This document shows positions 27,933-36,500 of a DNA stretch of 64,000 nucleotides, piece after piece; positions within the stretch are counted from its first letter, which is position 1; each line of letters starts with the position of its first letter. This stretch comes from an uncultured Christensenella sp. GTDB taxonomy: Bacteria > Bacillota > Clostridia > Christensenellales > Borkfalkiaceae. The position numbers were made by a program, and so were the translations under genes. The notes under the pieces were generated by a model. That model was not told the origin of the DNA. It saw nothing but the letters and a program-made list of their open reading frames with translations, and ran no database searches. The DNA is taken from contig CAJTUI010000010.1 of assembly GCA_910579705.1 (NCBI GenBank), positions 1 through 64,000 of the forward strand, written 5' to 3'.

Positions 27933-29132
27933 TTACCAACTTTCTTTTAAAAGAAAGTCAGCGATGTGGACAATCTGAATTCCGTTATCATTGCCGGCTG
28001 CAAGGTTATCTTTTGCAACCACGTATTTATGATAATGGTCTTTAACGTCCATAAGATTATCCGTTTCTCTTGTTGAATCCGCAGGCAATTCTCGACATAC
28101 CTGAACATAAACTTTTTCGCCGCGTTTTTCACCGATAAAGTCAATCTCTTTCGTTCCGTTCTTACCGATAAACACGTCGTAGCCCCTACGCTTCATTTCG
28201 AGATAGACGATATTTTCAAGCATAGCCGCAACCATTTTATTGTCAAAACCCATTTTGCTGTACTTGAAGGAAATGTCAGAAAGATAATACTTCTCTTGCG
28301 TTTTCAAAACGGCTTTACCCTGTAAATCGTATCGCTGGCAGGGATAAATTATGAACGCTTCTTCAAGCCATTTGATGTAGTTGTAAATAGTTTCAACAGA
28401 AAGCGTTCTCTTTTCACTCTTCAAAAAATTAACGATTGAATTTGCCGAAAAGGTCTTGCCAACGTTTTCAATTATGAACTTAACAACTCGGTCAAATAAA
28501 TCTCGGTTGCGAATTTTATGCCTACGGGAAATATCTCTCGTGATAACGGTTGAATAGATTCCGTCCACTATCTGATACGCAGACTGAGTATCAAAGTTCC
28601 CAATACCGATTATCGGAAATCCGCCGAACTGAATATACTCGTCGATTAAATCTTTGGCATTACTGACAGCTTTACCCTTAAACTGCAAATATTCATTGAA
28701 AGATAAAGTATAGACCGGAATAGAAACATAACGTCCTGAAAGATAAGTTGAAATTTCACTTGACATTAACTTAGAGTTTGAGCCGGTAACGTAAATGTCA
28801 ACGTCTGAGCCTTCTAAAAGACTGTTCACAACTTTTTCCCAACCATCAACTTCCTGCAGTTCGTCAAGAAAAAGATAGCATCTGCCCTTTCCGTCAATAG
28901 CATTTTTTAACTCGCAGTACATGTCCTTTGCAGTGAACTTGTCATCCACGTCCATTTCATTATACTTTCTGGATATAATATTTTCCTTTGCAATACTACG
29001 CTTAACAAGTTCTTCTTTCATCATTTCAAGTATTGTTGATTTCCCACAGCGACGAACGCCAGCCAATATTTTGACAAGCGGCGCATCAATAAAAGGATTT
29101 ATTGTATTTATATAATCGGGTCTGTAAATCAT
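27933..29132 (-). CDS. AAA ATPase with C-terminal DUF4143 and nuclease-like motif
   Basis: 399 residues from the ATG at 29132, which has TTAGGAGG 7 bases upstream; an earlier in-frame start at 29174 overlaps the promoter. Walker A GVRRCGKST is at about 26-34 and Walker B CYLFLDELQEV near 90. The C-terminal DUF4143 region contains KNGTKEIDFI followed by GEKVYVQVC, the spacing of a PD-(D/E)XK-type E-x-D...Q/K motif. These single-copy ATPases are common in gut Clostridia and Bacteroidales, often on mobile DNA; their cellular role is unclear, and toxin or defence roles have been proposed. It is a single-gene unit bounded by a promoter and a terminator, next to the att-like region. Confidence 0.88.
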   Translation of the reverse strand: MIYRPDYINTINPFIDAPLVKILAGVRRCGKSTILEMMKEELVKRSIAKENIISRKYNEMDVDDKFTAKDMYCELKNAIDGKGRCYLFLDELQEVDGWEKVVNSLLEGSDVDIYVTGSNSKLMSSEISTYLSGRYVSIPVYTLSFNEYLQFKGKAVSNAKDLIDEYIQFGGFPIIGIGNFDTQSAYQIVDGIYSTVITRDISRRHKIRNRDLFDRVVKFIIENVGKTFSANSIVNFLKSEKRTLSVETIYNYIKWLEEAFIIYPCQRYDLQGKAVLKTQEKYYLSDISFKYSKMGFDNKMVAAMLENIVYLEMKRRGYDVFIGKNGTKEIDFIGEKRGEKVYVQVCRELPADSTRETDNLMDVKDHYHKYVVAKDNLAAGNDNGIQIVHIADFLLKESW

Positions 29133-29157
29133 AGCGTTACCTCCTAATTCAAAAAAG

Positions 29158-29187
29158 ATTATACCAAAAAACATTATCTCTTGTCAA
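29158..29187 (-). promoter_or_regulatory. Promoter of the ATPase/DUF4143 gene
   Basis: TTGACA at 29187-29182, 18-base spacer, TATAAT at 29163-29158 on the minus strand, 25 bases before the start codon. Both hexamers are perfect, so strong constitutive expression is expected. Confidence 0.85.
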
Positions 29188-29349
29188 TAATCTTTTCGAT
29201 ATAGAAGTGAAAACTCATGTAATTTGAATTACTTTTTTACTTTAATTTGTCGAAAACGCTCATATTATTAAAAGCACACTGTTGCATATAAAATGAAACA
29301 GTGTGATAAATAGAACAAGATTTAGCTGGTTACTTTTGATTGTAAATTT

Positions 29350-29426
29350 TTGGGGCACGTTTGGGGCACATTCTGAAAAATATACAATATATAGCGCTAA
29401 TTATTGATATAAATACTATATATTGT
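29350..29426. other. Integrase-type repeats next to tRNA fragment (att region)
   Basis: Two direct copies of TTGGGGCAC 11 bases apart (29350 and 29361), then an 11-bp inverted repeat ACAATATATAG at 29384-29394 and 29416-29426. Clusters of short direct repeats beside an inverted core are usual at phage and conjugative-element attachment sites (arm- and core-type sites). No integrase gene remains next to it. The remainder of 29188-29349 shows no gene. Confidence 0.5.
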
Positions 29427-29442
29427 GGTTTTTATCGTTTTT

Positions 29443-29473
29443 CGGAAGGGTTCAAGTCCCGTCACCTCAACCA
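29443..29473 (+). other. tRNA 3' fragment (attachment-site remnant)
   Basis: The sequence contains the T-loop GGGTTCAAGTCCC, a run CACCTCAA and an encoded CCA ending at 29473. This is the T-arm and acceptor 3' half of a tRNA. Upstream bases do not form the D-arm, anticodon arm or 5' acceptor strand, so the gene is not intact. Such 3' duplications are left when an element integrates into the end of a tRNA gene. The isoacceptor cannot be named from this fragment. Confidence 0.7.
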
Positions 29474-29534
29474 AACGCGAAAGAGTTTGAACGCCTGAAA
29501 ACGGAATTTTTTTCGAACTTCGTCGCTTACCATT

Positions 29535-29575
29535 TAAAGAAAAGCACGGGACATTCGTTCCGTGCTTTTTCTTTA
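29535..29575. terminator. Intrinsic terminator (bidirectional)
   Basis: Stem AAAGCACGG(G/A)A with a six-base loop, followed by TTTTTCTTT on the plus strand and TTTTCTTT on the minus strand. It ends the minus-strand unit that finishes at 29595. Confidence 0.75.
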
Positions 29576-29594
29576 TTTGATTAGCAAGCATATT

Positions 29595-30161
29595 TTAACC
29601 GAAATACCAGGTGCTGGTACCCATATCCCAATCCGCAAACAACACCCTACCCTTTTTTCTGTTCCATAAAGCGCAATAGTATAAATCAACTTTAACCTTT
29701 TCGCTTTCGTTGTAAAAATCCCAATGCGTTCCGTTATACCCCTGATAAGGTTTTTGACCTATGCAAGTTTTTGCAAAAAGGGCGGCAGGCTTAATCTCGT
29801 ATATAACTTCAACCTTTTTAAAGTTTACGCCGTGGCCTATGTCTAAAACGTAAATTTTCCCCGTTTCCTCGCAATCGTTGCGAAATAATTCGAAACCTTT
29901 ACACACCAAATCTTCGCCAAGCCCGCCGTCGTAACCTATGTTCAATAAAGGTAAATTCGGGTTGTTGATTTTGTGTTTATAACAGTAATCGGACATAAAT
30001 TCCAGCCATTTCGCGTACACGCCGCCTGTGTCCGTTTCACCGTAAAAGGTGTAGACAATATTCACTTCCATACCGTGATTACGCAACCACTCGGCAAAAG
30101 CCAAAATTTGTCCGCGCCGTTTTTCCCGTCGTTTCAATGCGGCATTAGTCAATTTTTCCAT
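29595..30161 (-). CDS. Unrecognised 188-residue protein
   Basis: I do not recognise a family. The protein is soluble, with a basic N-terminus (LKRREKRR) and an aromatic-rich body (VYTFYGETDTGGVYAKWLEF, later YQGYNGTHWDFYN and a C-terminal WDMGTSTWYFG). There is no signal peptide or membrane segment. Conserved-looking acidic and Gly clusters (NIGYDGGLGEDLVC, YVLDIGHGVNF) suggest an enzyme or binding fold, but this is speculation. It follows the AraC-type regulator by 17 bases on the same strand and is closed by a terminator, so it is probably its co-transcribed partner or target. Confidence 0.65.
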   Translation of the reverse strand: MEKLTNAALKRREKRRGQILAFAEWLRNHGMEVNIVYTFYGETDTGGVYAKWLEFMSDYCYKHKINNPNLPLLNIGYDGGLGEDLVCKGFELFRNDCEETGKIYVLDIGHGVNFKKVEVIYEIKPAALFAKTCIGQKPYQGYNGTHWDFYNESEKVKVDLYYCALWNRKKGRVLFADWDMGTSTWYFG

Positions 30162-30178
30162 AATCGTATATATACTAC

Positions 30179-30895
30179 CTATTTATTTTTAAAACTGTTA
30201 CGAAAGTTAAGCGGCGTTATCTTGAAATTCTTTTTGAATTCCTGCTGAAAATGGCTCTGGGAAGAAAATTTGAAAACCGAAGATATTTCCGCGATACTTT
30301 TTTCGGAATACCTGAGCATTGCGGCGGCGGCTTTCAGTTTTTCCGAAATTATATAATTTTTTATGCTTATGCCGTAAACCTGCTTAAACTTACGGCTTAG
30401 ATACGACGGATTATACCCGCAATGCAGAGCGATTTCCGAAAGCGTTAGCGGAAGTTTGAGGTTGGCTGCAATATAATCGGTACAGAATTTAAGTTGAGTA
30501 TCCTGCTGCGGCACTTCTCCCGCCTCTGTCATTCTCCCGCAAAAATCGCGGAATGCCATTACAAACAGTCGGTAAACGCTGTCCTCGTCGACGCAGTTTT
30601 CCACCGCGCGGATATACGTATTTTCCAGCATTATTACGGCGGAACTCTTGTTTCTGCTGATAACGGCACTGCGAATATACCCGATTAAAACTATAAATCC
30701 GTTCTTTCGCATACGCAACCTGTCCGCTGATACTGCAAAACAGCTTTGGCAATACTCGTTCAGATACCAGTCTTTCGCAAGCTGCTCGTCGCAGGTCAGA
30801 ACCGCGCCGTACAGTTTATCGAAATTACACAGCATACCGCTCTCGTCGCTGACCAGCACGGGGCCTATTAAATTGCGGTCTTCCGAAAAACTCAT
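30179..30895 (-). CDS. AraC-family transcriptional regulator
   Basis: 238 residues from the ATG at 30895, which has AAGGGGG 5 bases upstream; an earlier in-frame start at 30925 lacks a site. The C-terminal 100 residues contain the two AraC helix-turn-helix motifs (LTLSEIALHCGYNPSYLSRKF and SIAEISSVFKFSSQSHFQQEF). The N-terminal domain (about 1-130) is not a clear cupin; it includes CQSCFAVSADRLRM and may be a small ligand or PAS-like sensor. It probably controls itself and the gene immediately downstream. Confidence 0.88.
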   Translation of the reverse strand: MSFSEDRNLIGPVLVSDESGMLCNFDKLYGAVLTCDEQLAKDWYLNEYCQSCFAVSADRLRMRKNGFIVLIGYIRSAVISRNKSSAVIMLENTYIRAVENCVDEDSVYRLFVMAFRDFCGRMTEAGEVPQQDTQLKFCTDYIAANLKLPLTLSEIALHCGYNPSYLSRKFKQVYGISIKNYIISEKLKAAAAMLRYSEKSIAEISSVFKFSSQSHFQQEFKKNFKITPLNFRNSFKNK

Positions 30896-30905
30896 ATTCC
30901 CCCTT

Positions 30906-30939
30906 TTAAAAACGGGCAAAGCCACCGCCTCGCCCGTAA
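30906..30939 (-). terminator. Terminator or attenuator before the AraC gene
   Basis: On the minus strand, ACGGGC pairs with GCCCGT around a 14-base loop and is followed by TTTTTAAAAGGGGG. The T tract runs directly into the ribosome binding site of the AraC-type gene, 43 bases after the stop of the upstream gene. It could end that gene or attenuate entry into the regulator. Confidence 0.55.
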
Positions 30940-30951
30940 TACGTCAAATGT

Positions 30952-31404
30952 TTAAAATAATTTTTTTCTTGCCACCGCAATTCTTATCTTGCGCTTTTCA
31001 ACGTGCTCTTCCTTGCGGATTTCTTCCTCGGGCGGCGCGATTTCAACAGGCTCCGCCCCTTCTTCAACTACGGCCGCCGCCGTTTCCTCTACGACCTCGC
31101 TTTTAACGGACTCCGCGCGCTCTGCTCGCACTTCTTCCTGTTTCAAGAGAGGTTTCGCGTCGATTTCAACGTCCATTCCCTCGTTTTTTTTCATATTGAC
31201 GTACGCAAGCGCGCAGGGATAAATGCTCGTCTTTTTGCAGTCGCGGCAGAAAGGCGCGTACATACCGCACAGGTCGAACCCGCTTATTAAACTATTTTTA
31301 TATTTATCCGCATCAATGACCATCTGAATTTTTTCCAGATGCTCCTTGCCCAGTTTTTTAGGCATAGATTTAAGTAACTGTAAAGGCGCGTTGCTGTCCC
31401 ACAT
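30952..31404 (-). CDS. Small protein with Cys cluster and acidic tail, unknown function
   Basis: 150 residues. The N-terminal 75 residues hold LISGFDLCGMYAPFCRDCKK followed by IYPCALAYV, four Cys spaced C-x7-C-x2-C-x8-C, which could bind a metal or iron-sulfur cluster. The rest is a low-complexity acidic segment (EVVEETAAAVVEEGAEPVEI) with a basic end (EKRKIRIAVARKKLF). GGAG lies 9 bases before the ATG. No family recognised. It is a single-gene unit behind a strong promoter. Confidence 0.65.
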   Translation of the reverse strand: MWDSNAPLQLLKSMPKKLGKEHLEKIQMVIDADKYKNSLISGFDLCGMYAPFCRDCKKTSIYPCALAYVNMKKNEGMDVEIDAKPLLKQEEVRAERAESVKSEVVEETAAAVVEEGAEPVEIAPPEEEIRKEEHVEKRKIRIAVARKKLF

Positions 31405-31432
31405 AATATTTATCTCCGATTGAATTTACTCA

Positions 31433-31461
31433 ATTATATTACACAAAAAACAAAATTTCAA
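31433..31461 (-). promoter_or_regulatory. Promoter of the Cys-cluster protein gene
   Basis: TTGAAA at 31461-31456, 17-base spacer, TATAAT at 31438-31433 on the minus strand, 28 bases upstream of the ATG. Confidence 0.8.
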
Positions 31462-31466
31462 GTATT

Positions 31467-32393
31467 TTAACGAATTTCTTCCACCGTTAAAGAGGAAAGT
31501 ATTTCCTCGTACTTATCTTTCGTAAACGAAATACTGTCGGGAAGAGTAACCGCCGCCGTTCCGCCCGCTACGCCGCACCGCAGAATTTCAAGCATATCCG
31601 CGCCTTTAAGCATGGCATTGGATGCCGCCGCAACCATACCGTCGCCCGCGCCGACCGTCGAGTTCTTTGCAACGTTCACGCTTTTACAGTGGAAATGCCT
31701 CTTCCCGTCGGTGATGACGGCGCCCTTTTTCCCGAGCGACAAAAGAACGTACTCCGCGCCTTTATCGAGCAAGACCCGGCAACAGTCAAGCATCTCTTCC
31801 TTGGATGTTATAAGCTTTTTGAGCGTGCGTTGAAGTTCGTCAAGGTTCGGCTTAACAAGTTTCACTCCGCATTTCAGCGCCTGCTCCAACCGCTCGCCCT
31901 CGGTATCGACAATCTTGACGACGCCCGAAGGCACGGCCTTTAACACTTCGTAATAGAAATCGGGGCTCATACCCTTTGCAAGCCCGCCCGACAAAACAAT
32001 GCCGTCGCATTTCTCGGAAAGCTGCGCGACAAGCTTTATCAACTCTTCCTGCTTTCCGTCTTCCACTGCGGGACTGATATCGTCCACTTCGGTAAGCATT
32101 GACCTGCGGTCGATAAACTTGTAATTCTCTCTTACCCTGCCCTTGTTCCAGACAAATTTATACGGCACGCCTTCGCGGTGAAGTTCGCACTCGAACTGGG
32201 AGCAGTTTTCTTCGTACATAAATCCCGTGGTAAACACGTCCGCATTGAGTCTTGCAAGCCCTATCGCAACGTTTAGAGCCTTACCCGTATAAAACGTTCT
32301 CTTGCTTATAATCTTGTTTGATTTCCCTACGCTGAGCGCCTCGACTTCTATATCGACGTCTATGCACGGGCTTGGACAAACCGTTAATATCAT
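31467..32393 (-). CDS. fruK: 1-phosphofructokinase-type hexose kinase (PfkB family)
   Basis: 308 residues. It would phosphorylate fructose 1-phosphate or tagatose 6-phosphate with ATP. The PfkB family signatures are both present: the N-terminal FYTGKALNVAIGLARL and the C-terminal NSTVGAGDGMVAA with the catalytic Asp. The start MILTVCPSPCIDVDIEV matches FruK/LacC. A GGGGG box lies just upstream. It follows pfkA after a terminator, so it depends on read-through. No fructose PTS gene is nearby, which leaves LacC-like use in galactose catabolism possible. Confidence 0.85.
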   Translation of the reverse strand: MILTVCPSPCIDVDIEVEALSVGKSNKIISKRTFYTGKALNVAIGLARLNADVFTTGFMYEENCSQFECELHREGVPYKFVWNKGRVRENYKFIDRRSMLTEVDDISPAVEDGKQEELIKLVAQLSEKCDGIVLSGGLAKGMSPDFYYEVLKAVPSGVVKIVDTEGERLEQALKCGVKLVKPNLDELQRTLKKLITSKEEMLDCCRVLLDKGAEYVLLSLGKKGAVITDGKRHFHCKSVNVAKNSTVGAGDGMVAAASNAMLKGADMLEILRCGVAGGTAAVTLPDSISFTKDKYEEILSSLTVEEIR

Positions 32394-32412
32394 TTCTTTC
32401 CCCCTACCATTG

Positions 32413-32440
32413 AAAAAGCCGCTTGATAGCGGCTTAAATT
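32413..32440 (-). terminator. Intrinsic terminator after pfkA
   Basis: On the minus strand AAGCCGC-TATCAA-GCGGCTT followed by TTTC, directly after the pfkA stop codon and before the ribosome binding site of fruK. Partial read-through would give lower fruK expression. Confidence 0.75.
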
Positions 32441-33403
32441 TTACATTGAAATCATTTGAAGAGTTTCATAAAGCTCGTAATTGAATTTCTTCTTCATACT
32501 TACCGCCTCGATAATATCGAGGTCAATGATTTCGTTTTTGCGTATTCCTACGACCCTGTTGCCCGCACCTTCGTTGAGCAGTCTTACAGCCTTGTTTCCG
32601 AACTGAGCCGCAAGCATTCTGTCCGCCATAGTGGGCGAACCGCCGCGCTGTATATGTCCGATTGTGGTGGGACGAACGGAATACGTCGTCACCGACTGCA
32701 ACTGTTTGGCGAACTCGTCGGCAGTGCAAACCCCCTCTGCCACAACAACTATATTGGAATGCTTGCCGTTCGCACGGGAACGGTTGATTTTCATAACTAT
32801 ATCGTCCAAATCGAATACGACTTCAGGCACTACGATAATCTCCGCGCCGCTTGCAATTCCCGCAAACAAAGCGATGTCGCCGCAACGCCTGCCCATAACT
32901 TCGACAACCGAAATTCTCTCGTGCGAAGTCATAGTGTCGCGCAATTTATTTATAACGTCTATACAGGTATTGACCGCCGTATCGAAACCCAGCGTATAAT
33001 CCGTATATTCGAGGTCGTTATCGATAGTGCCGGGTATACCTATCGTAGGAATACCGTATACTTCCGAAAGACATTTCGCGCCCCTGAACGAACCGTCGCC
33101 ACCGATAACGACAAGCCCTTCGATACCTCTGGCCTCCAACGTTTTAACGGCCTTTTTCTGTCCGGCCTTGGTAAGCATTTCAAGGCATCTTGCGGTTCTG
33201 AGCTTTGTTCCGCCCCTCTGAACGATATCGGAAACCGAACGCATCTCCATAGAAACCATTTCGTCGTCGATAAGCCCCTGATAACCGCGCTCGATTCCGT
33301 AAACTTCCATACCGTAATACAGCGCGGTCCTTACGACCGCCCTGATACAAGCATTCATACCGGGAGCGTCTCCGCCGCTTGTCAACAAGCCTATTCTTTT
33401 CAT
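32441..33403 (-). CDS. pfkA: ATP-dependent 6-phosphofructokinase
   Basis: 320 residues, the usual bacterial length. It converts fructose 6-phosphate to the 1,6-bisphosphate in glycolysis. The N-terminal LLTSGGDAPGMNA binds ATP, GGDGSFRGA carries the Gly-Gly-Asp loop with Gly-Ser typical of ATP use, and GTIDNDLEYTDYTLGFDTA contains the catalytic TIDND motif. GHIQRGGSPTMADR completes the fructose 6-phosphate site. GGAGG precedes the ATG. It has its own promoter and a terminator. Confidence 0.97.
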   Translation of the reverse strand: MKRIGLLTSGGDAPGMNACIRAVVRTALYYGMEVYGIERGYQGLIDDEMVSMEMRSVSDIVQRGGTKLRTARCLEMLTKAGQKKAVKTLEARGIEGLVVIGGDGSFRGAKCLSEVYGIPTIGIPGTIDNDLEYTDYTLGFDTAVNTCIDVINKLRDTMTSHERISVVEVMGRRCGDIALFAGIASGAEIIVVPEVVFDLDDIVMKINRSRANGKHSNIVVVAEGVCTADEFAKQLQSVTTYSVRPTTIGHIQRGGSPTMADRMLAAQFGNKAVRLLNEGAGNRVVGIRKNEIIDLDIIEAVSMKKKFNYELYETLQMISM

Positions 33404-33482
33404 AAAATCCTCCGCCTGATTAGACGTTCACGCTAAGCCCCCATTTGCCGCAATGAACTTTATTACATCATTTCCAAATTAT

Positions 33483-33511
33483 ATTATAACAAATACTTTG
33501 CAAAAATTCAA
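33483..33511 (-). promoter_or_regulatory. Promoter of pfkA
   Basis: TTGAAT at 33511-33506, 17-base spacer, TATAAT at 33488-33483 on the minus strand. The 5' leader of about 75 bases shows no strong structure. Confidence 0.8.
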
Positions 33512-33528
33512 GGCTTTTACTACAAATT

Positions 33529-36500
33529 TTATGTTTTATCTACAAACTTTATATCTTCCGTTGCGATAAAAGTCGCAAGTTCGGCCAAAAGCCCCCTGCA
33601 ATAGTTGACCCCGTCGGGAAGTTTGTAGCACTTTCCGCCGCGTACTATCTTGCATACCGTATTGCCTTCGTAATTTGACAGCATATTGAGAAACTCGTCG
33701 AACGAATCCTCGTCAAGCTTCGAGGCGTTCAGCCAGAGCACGGGTTCGACCCGCTTTTCCTTTACCGGCTCGCCGCCATTGGCGGCTTTGGAAAAGTCGA
33801 CTGCTTCCAGCTCGTCTATAATGAGCGAGACGCCCTTTTCCGCGTCTACGTCAAGCTTACCTTTGACTTTCACTATCTTATCGTTCGCAATGTCGCCTTT
33901 GAACTTCTCGTAAGCCGACGGAAAACAAACGCACTCCAAGCTACCGTAAACGTCTTCTATAGTAAGAAAAGCCATATAATTGCCCGTTCTTTTGGTCATT
34001 GTACGCCTGAAAGACGATATTATGCCTGACATAGTAATATGAATACCGTCTGAAATACGGTTATAAGTACGATTTCCGTCCTCATCTTCCACATAATCGT
34101 CCATAAACGAGCAATCGAACGTACAATCGGGGAACGAGTGCATATATTTCTCGAACGGGTGTCCGCTTACGTAAACGCCCAGAACGAGTTTCTCCTTGGA
34201 CAGCTTTTCGTTTAACTCGTACTCGGGTATGTCGGGGTATACGACGTCAAGTTTCTCCTCTTCTATTATATCCCCGAAAAGGCTCATTTGCGCGCTGTTG
34301 CGCTGTTTGCTTATCGCCTTGGCCCTGTTGCACAGCCCTTCGTAAACTTCCGCAAGCTGCGAGCGGCTTACGCCCATTTCGTCGAACGCACCCGCAAATA
34401 TCAAGCCCTCGACAAGACGCGAGTTAAGCACGTTTACACAGCGGGACACAAAATCGGGAAAATCGCGGAAATTGCCGTTCTTCTTTCTCTCTTCGATAAT
34501 CGTGTCTACGACCGCCTGCCCCGCTCCTTTCAGGGCCGAAAGCCCGAAACGCACACCGTCGTTTTCAACGGTAAACACCGTTTTACTCTTATTTATGTCG
34601 GGCGGGAAAACTTTGTAACCCTTATCTTTAAGATAGATTACGTATTTCGTGATTTCGTCTATTTTACTCAGACGATTGTTAAGTAAGGCGCAAATAAATT
34701 CTTTGCAGTAATATCTTTTAAGCCAGGCCGTCTGATACGCAAGAACGGCGTATGCGGCCGCGTGGGATTTATTGAACGCGTAAGATGCAAAGCCTTCCAT
34801 ATCGCCGAAGATTTTGTTTGCGACTTCCGCGCTAATGCCGTTGTTGACGCAACCCTTTATCGCGCTGCCGTTTATGTCGCTTATGCCGCCGTTGATAAAC
34901 TTCTCTTTCTGCGCCATAAGCGTTTTCTTGTCTTTCTTACCCATAGCTCGCCTGACGAGGTCCGCCTCGCCGAGCGAAAATCCCGCAAGGAACTGGAAAA
35001 TCTGCATTACCTGCTCCTGATAAACGGGTATTCCGTAAGTGACTTTCAAAATCTGCTCTTCCGCCGCGCAGTCGTAAGTTATACTCTCTACGCCGTGCTT
35101 TCTGTTACAGAACGAATCTATGAATTTCATAGGCCCCGGACGATAAAGCGAAACTCCCGCTATCAGATCTTCCAGACAGTCGGGTTTGAGCGTCTTCATA
35201 AAGCGTTTCATTCCGCCGGCTTCCAACTGAAACACGCCGTCGGTATCGCCATCGGAAATAAGCGCGTACGCGCCCGAGTCGTTATAGCCAATTTTATCGA
35301 AGTCGATTTCCCTGCCGAAATCCTCTTTGATATAATCTACGCATTTCTTTATATCGGTAAGGGTTACGAGCGCCAGAAAGTCCATCTTCAACATTCCCAG
35401 CGACTCTATTTCCTTGGCCACGAACTGAGTTGTAACGTCTTCGCCGTTACGCGAAAGCGGCACGTTATCGGCAATGCGTTTCTGACAAATAACCACGCCC
35501 GCGGCGTGAATACCAGTCTGGCGCGGCATTCCCTCGATTTTAAGCGCCATATCGATAACGCGGCGGAGCGCCTCGTCCGTTTCGTAAATCTCGCAGAACT
35601 CGCCGTTTCTGGCCGCTTTTAACTCGTTCAACTTACCTTCGAGCTCGGCTTTCTTATCCTCGTCCCGCTCCGCCTCGAACTTTTTCAACGCACCGTCGAT
35701 ACGGCGGCCGAGTAAATCGCCGATAGACGTTTTCCCGTCCATTATTTTCGTAAGTCTGTCCGTTTCCGAATACGGAACGCGCATAACTCTGCCTACGTCT
35801 TTTATGGAGTTCTTCGCCGCCATAGTGCCGAAAGTTACTATCTGGCACACGTTTTCTTTTCCGTACTTGCGCCTTACGTACTCAATCGTTTCTTCGCGCC
35901 TGTCCGTGCAGAAGTCTATATCGAAGTCTGGCATCGACACTCGGTCGGGGTTAAGAAATCTTTCGAAAAGCAAGTCGTATTGGAGCGGTTCGACGTCAGT
36001 GATACCGATAGAATAGGCAACGATAGAGCTTACGCCCGAACCTCGCCCCGGGCCTACGGGTATACCCTGCTCTTTAGACCAGTTGATAAAGTCCCATACG
36101 ACAAGATAGTAATCCGCGTATCCCATACCGCAGATAATACCCAGCTCGTACTCCGCCCTGTCCAGCTCGCGCTGAGTGGGCGTGCCGTATCTTTTGACAA
36201 GCCCCTCGGCGGTCAGCTTTCTCAGATATTCAACAGCCGTACTGCCGTCGGGCGGCGTGTAAGTAGGAATAAGAGTATTGTCTTTTTCGGGATAGCCCTT
36301 TTTATTGAGCTTGAACGCGGGCTCGGTGACCTTGTCGGCAATTACGCGGGTATTGGAGATTGCCTGCGGAAGATTGGGGAAAAGCGCCGCCATCTCGTCG
36401 CCTGTTTTGAAGTAGAACTCGTTCGTGCTGAATTTCATTCGCTTGGGGTCGTCAAGCTGCTTTTTCATCTGAATGCACATCAGAACGTCCTGCATCTCCG

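Noticed and set aside
29443..29473. An intact tRNA gene
   Set aside because: Only the T-arm and acceptor 3' strand are present; no anticodon arm or 5' acceptor strand is found upstream.
29397..29591. A 64-codon minus-strand frame across the att region
   Set aside because: It runs through the tRNA fragment and terminator stem, so it is not a protein gene.
34762..35622. A 286-codon plus-strand open frame within dnaE
   Set aside because: Shadow of the dnaE coding strand; no ribosome binding site and no recognisable domain.
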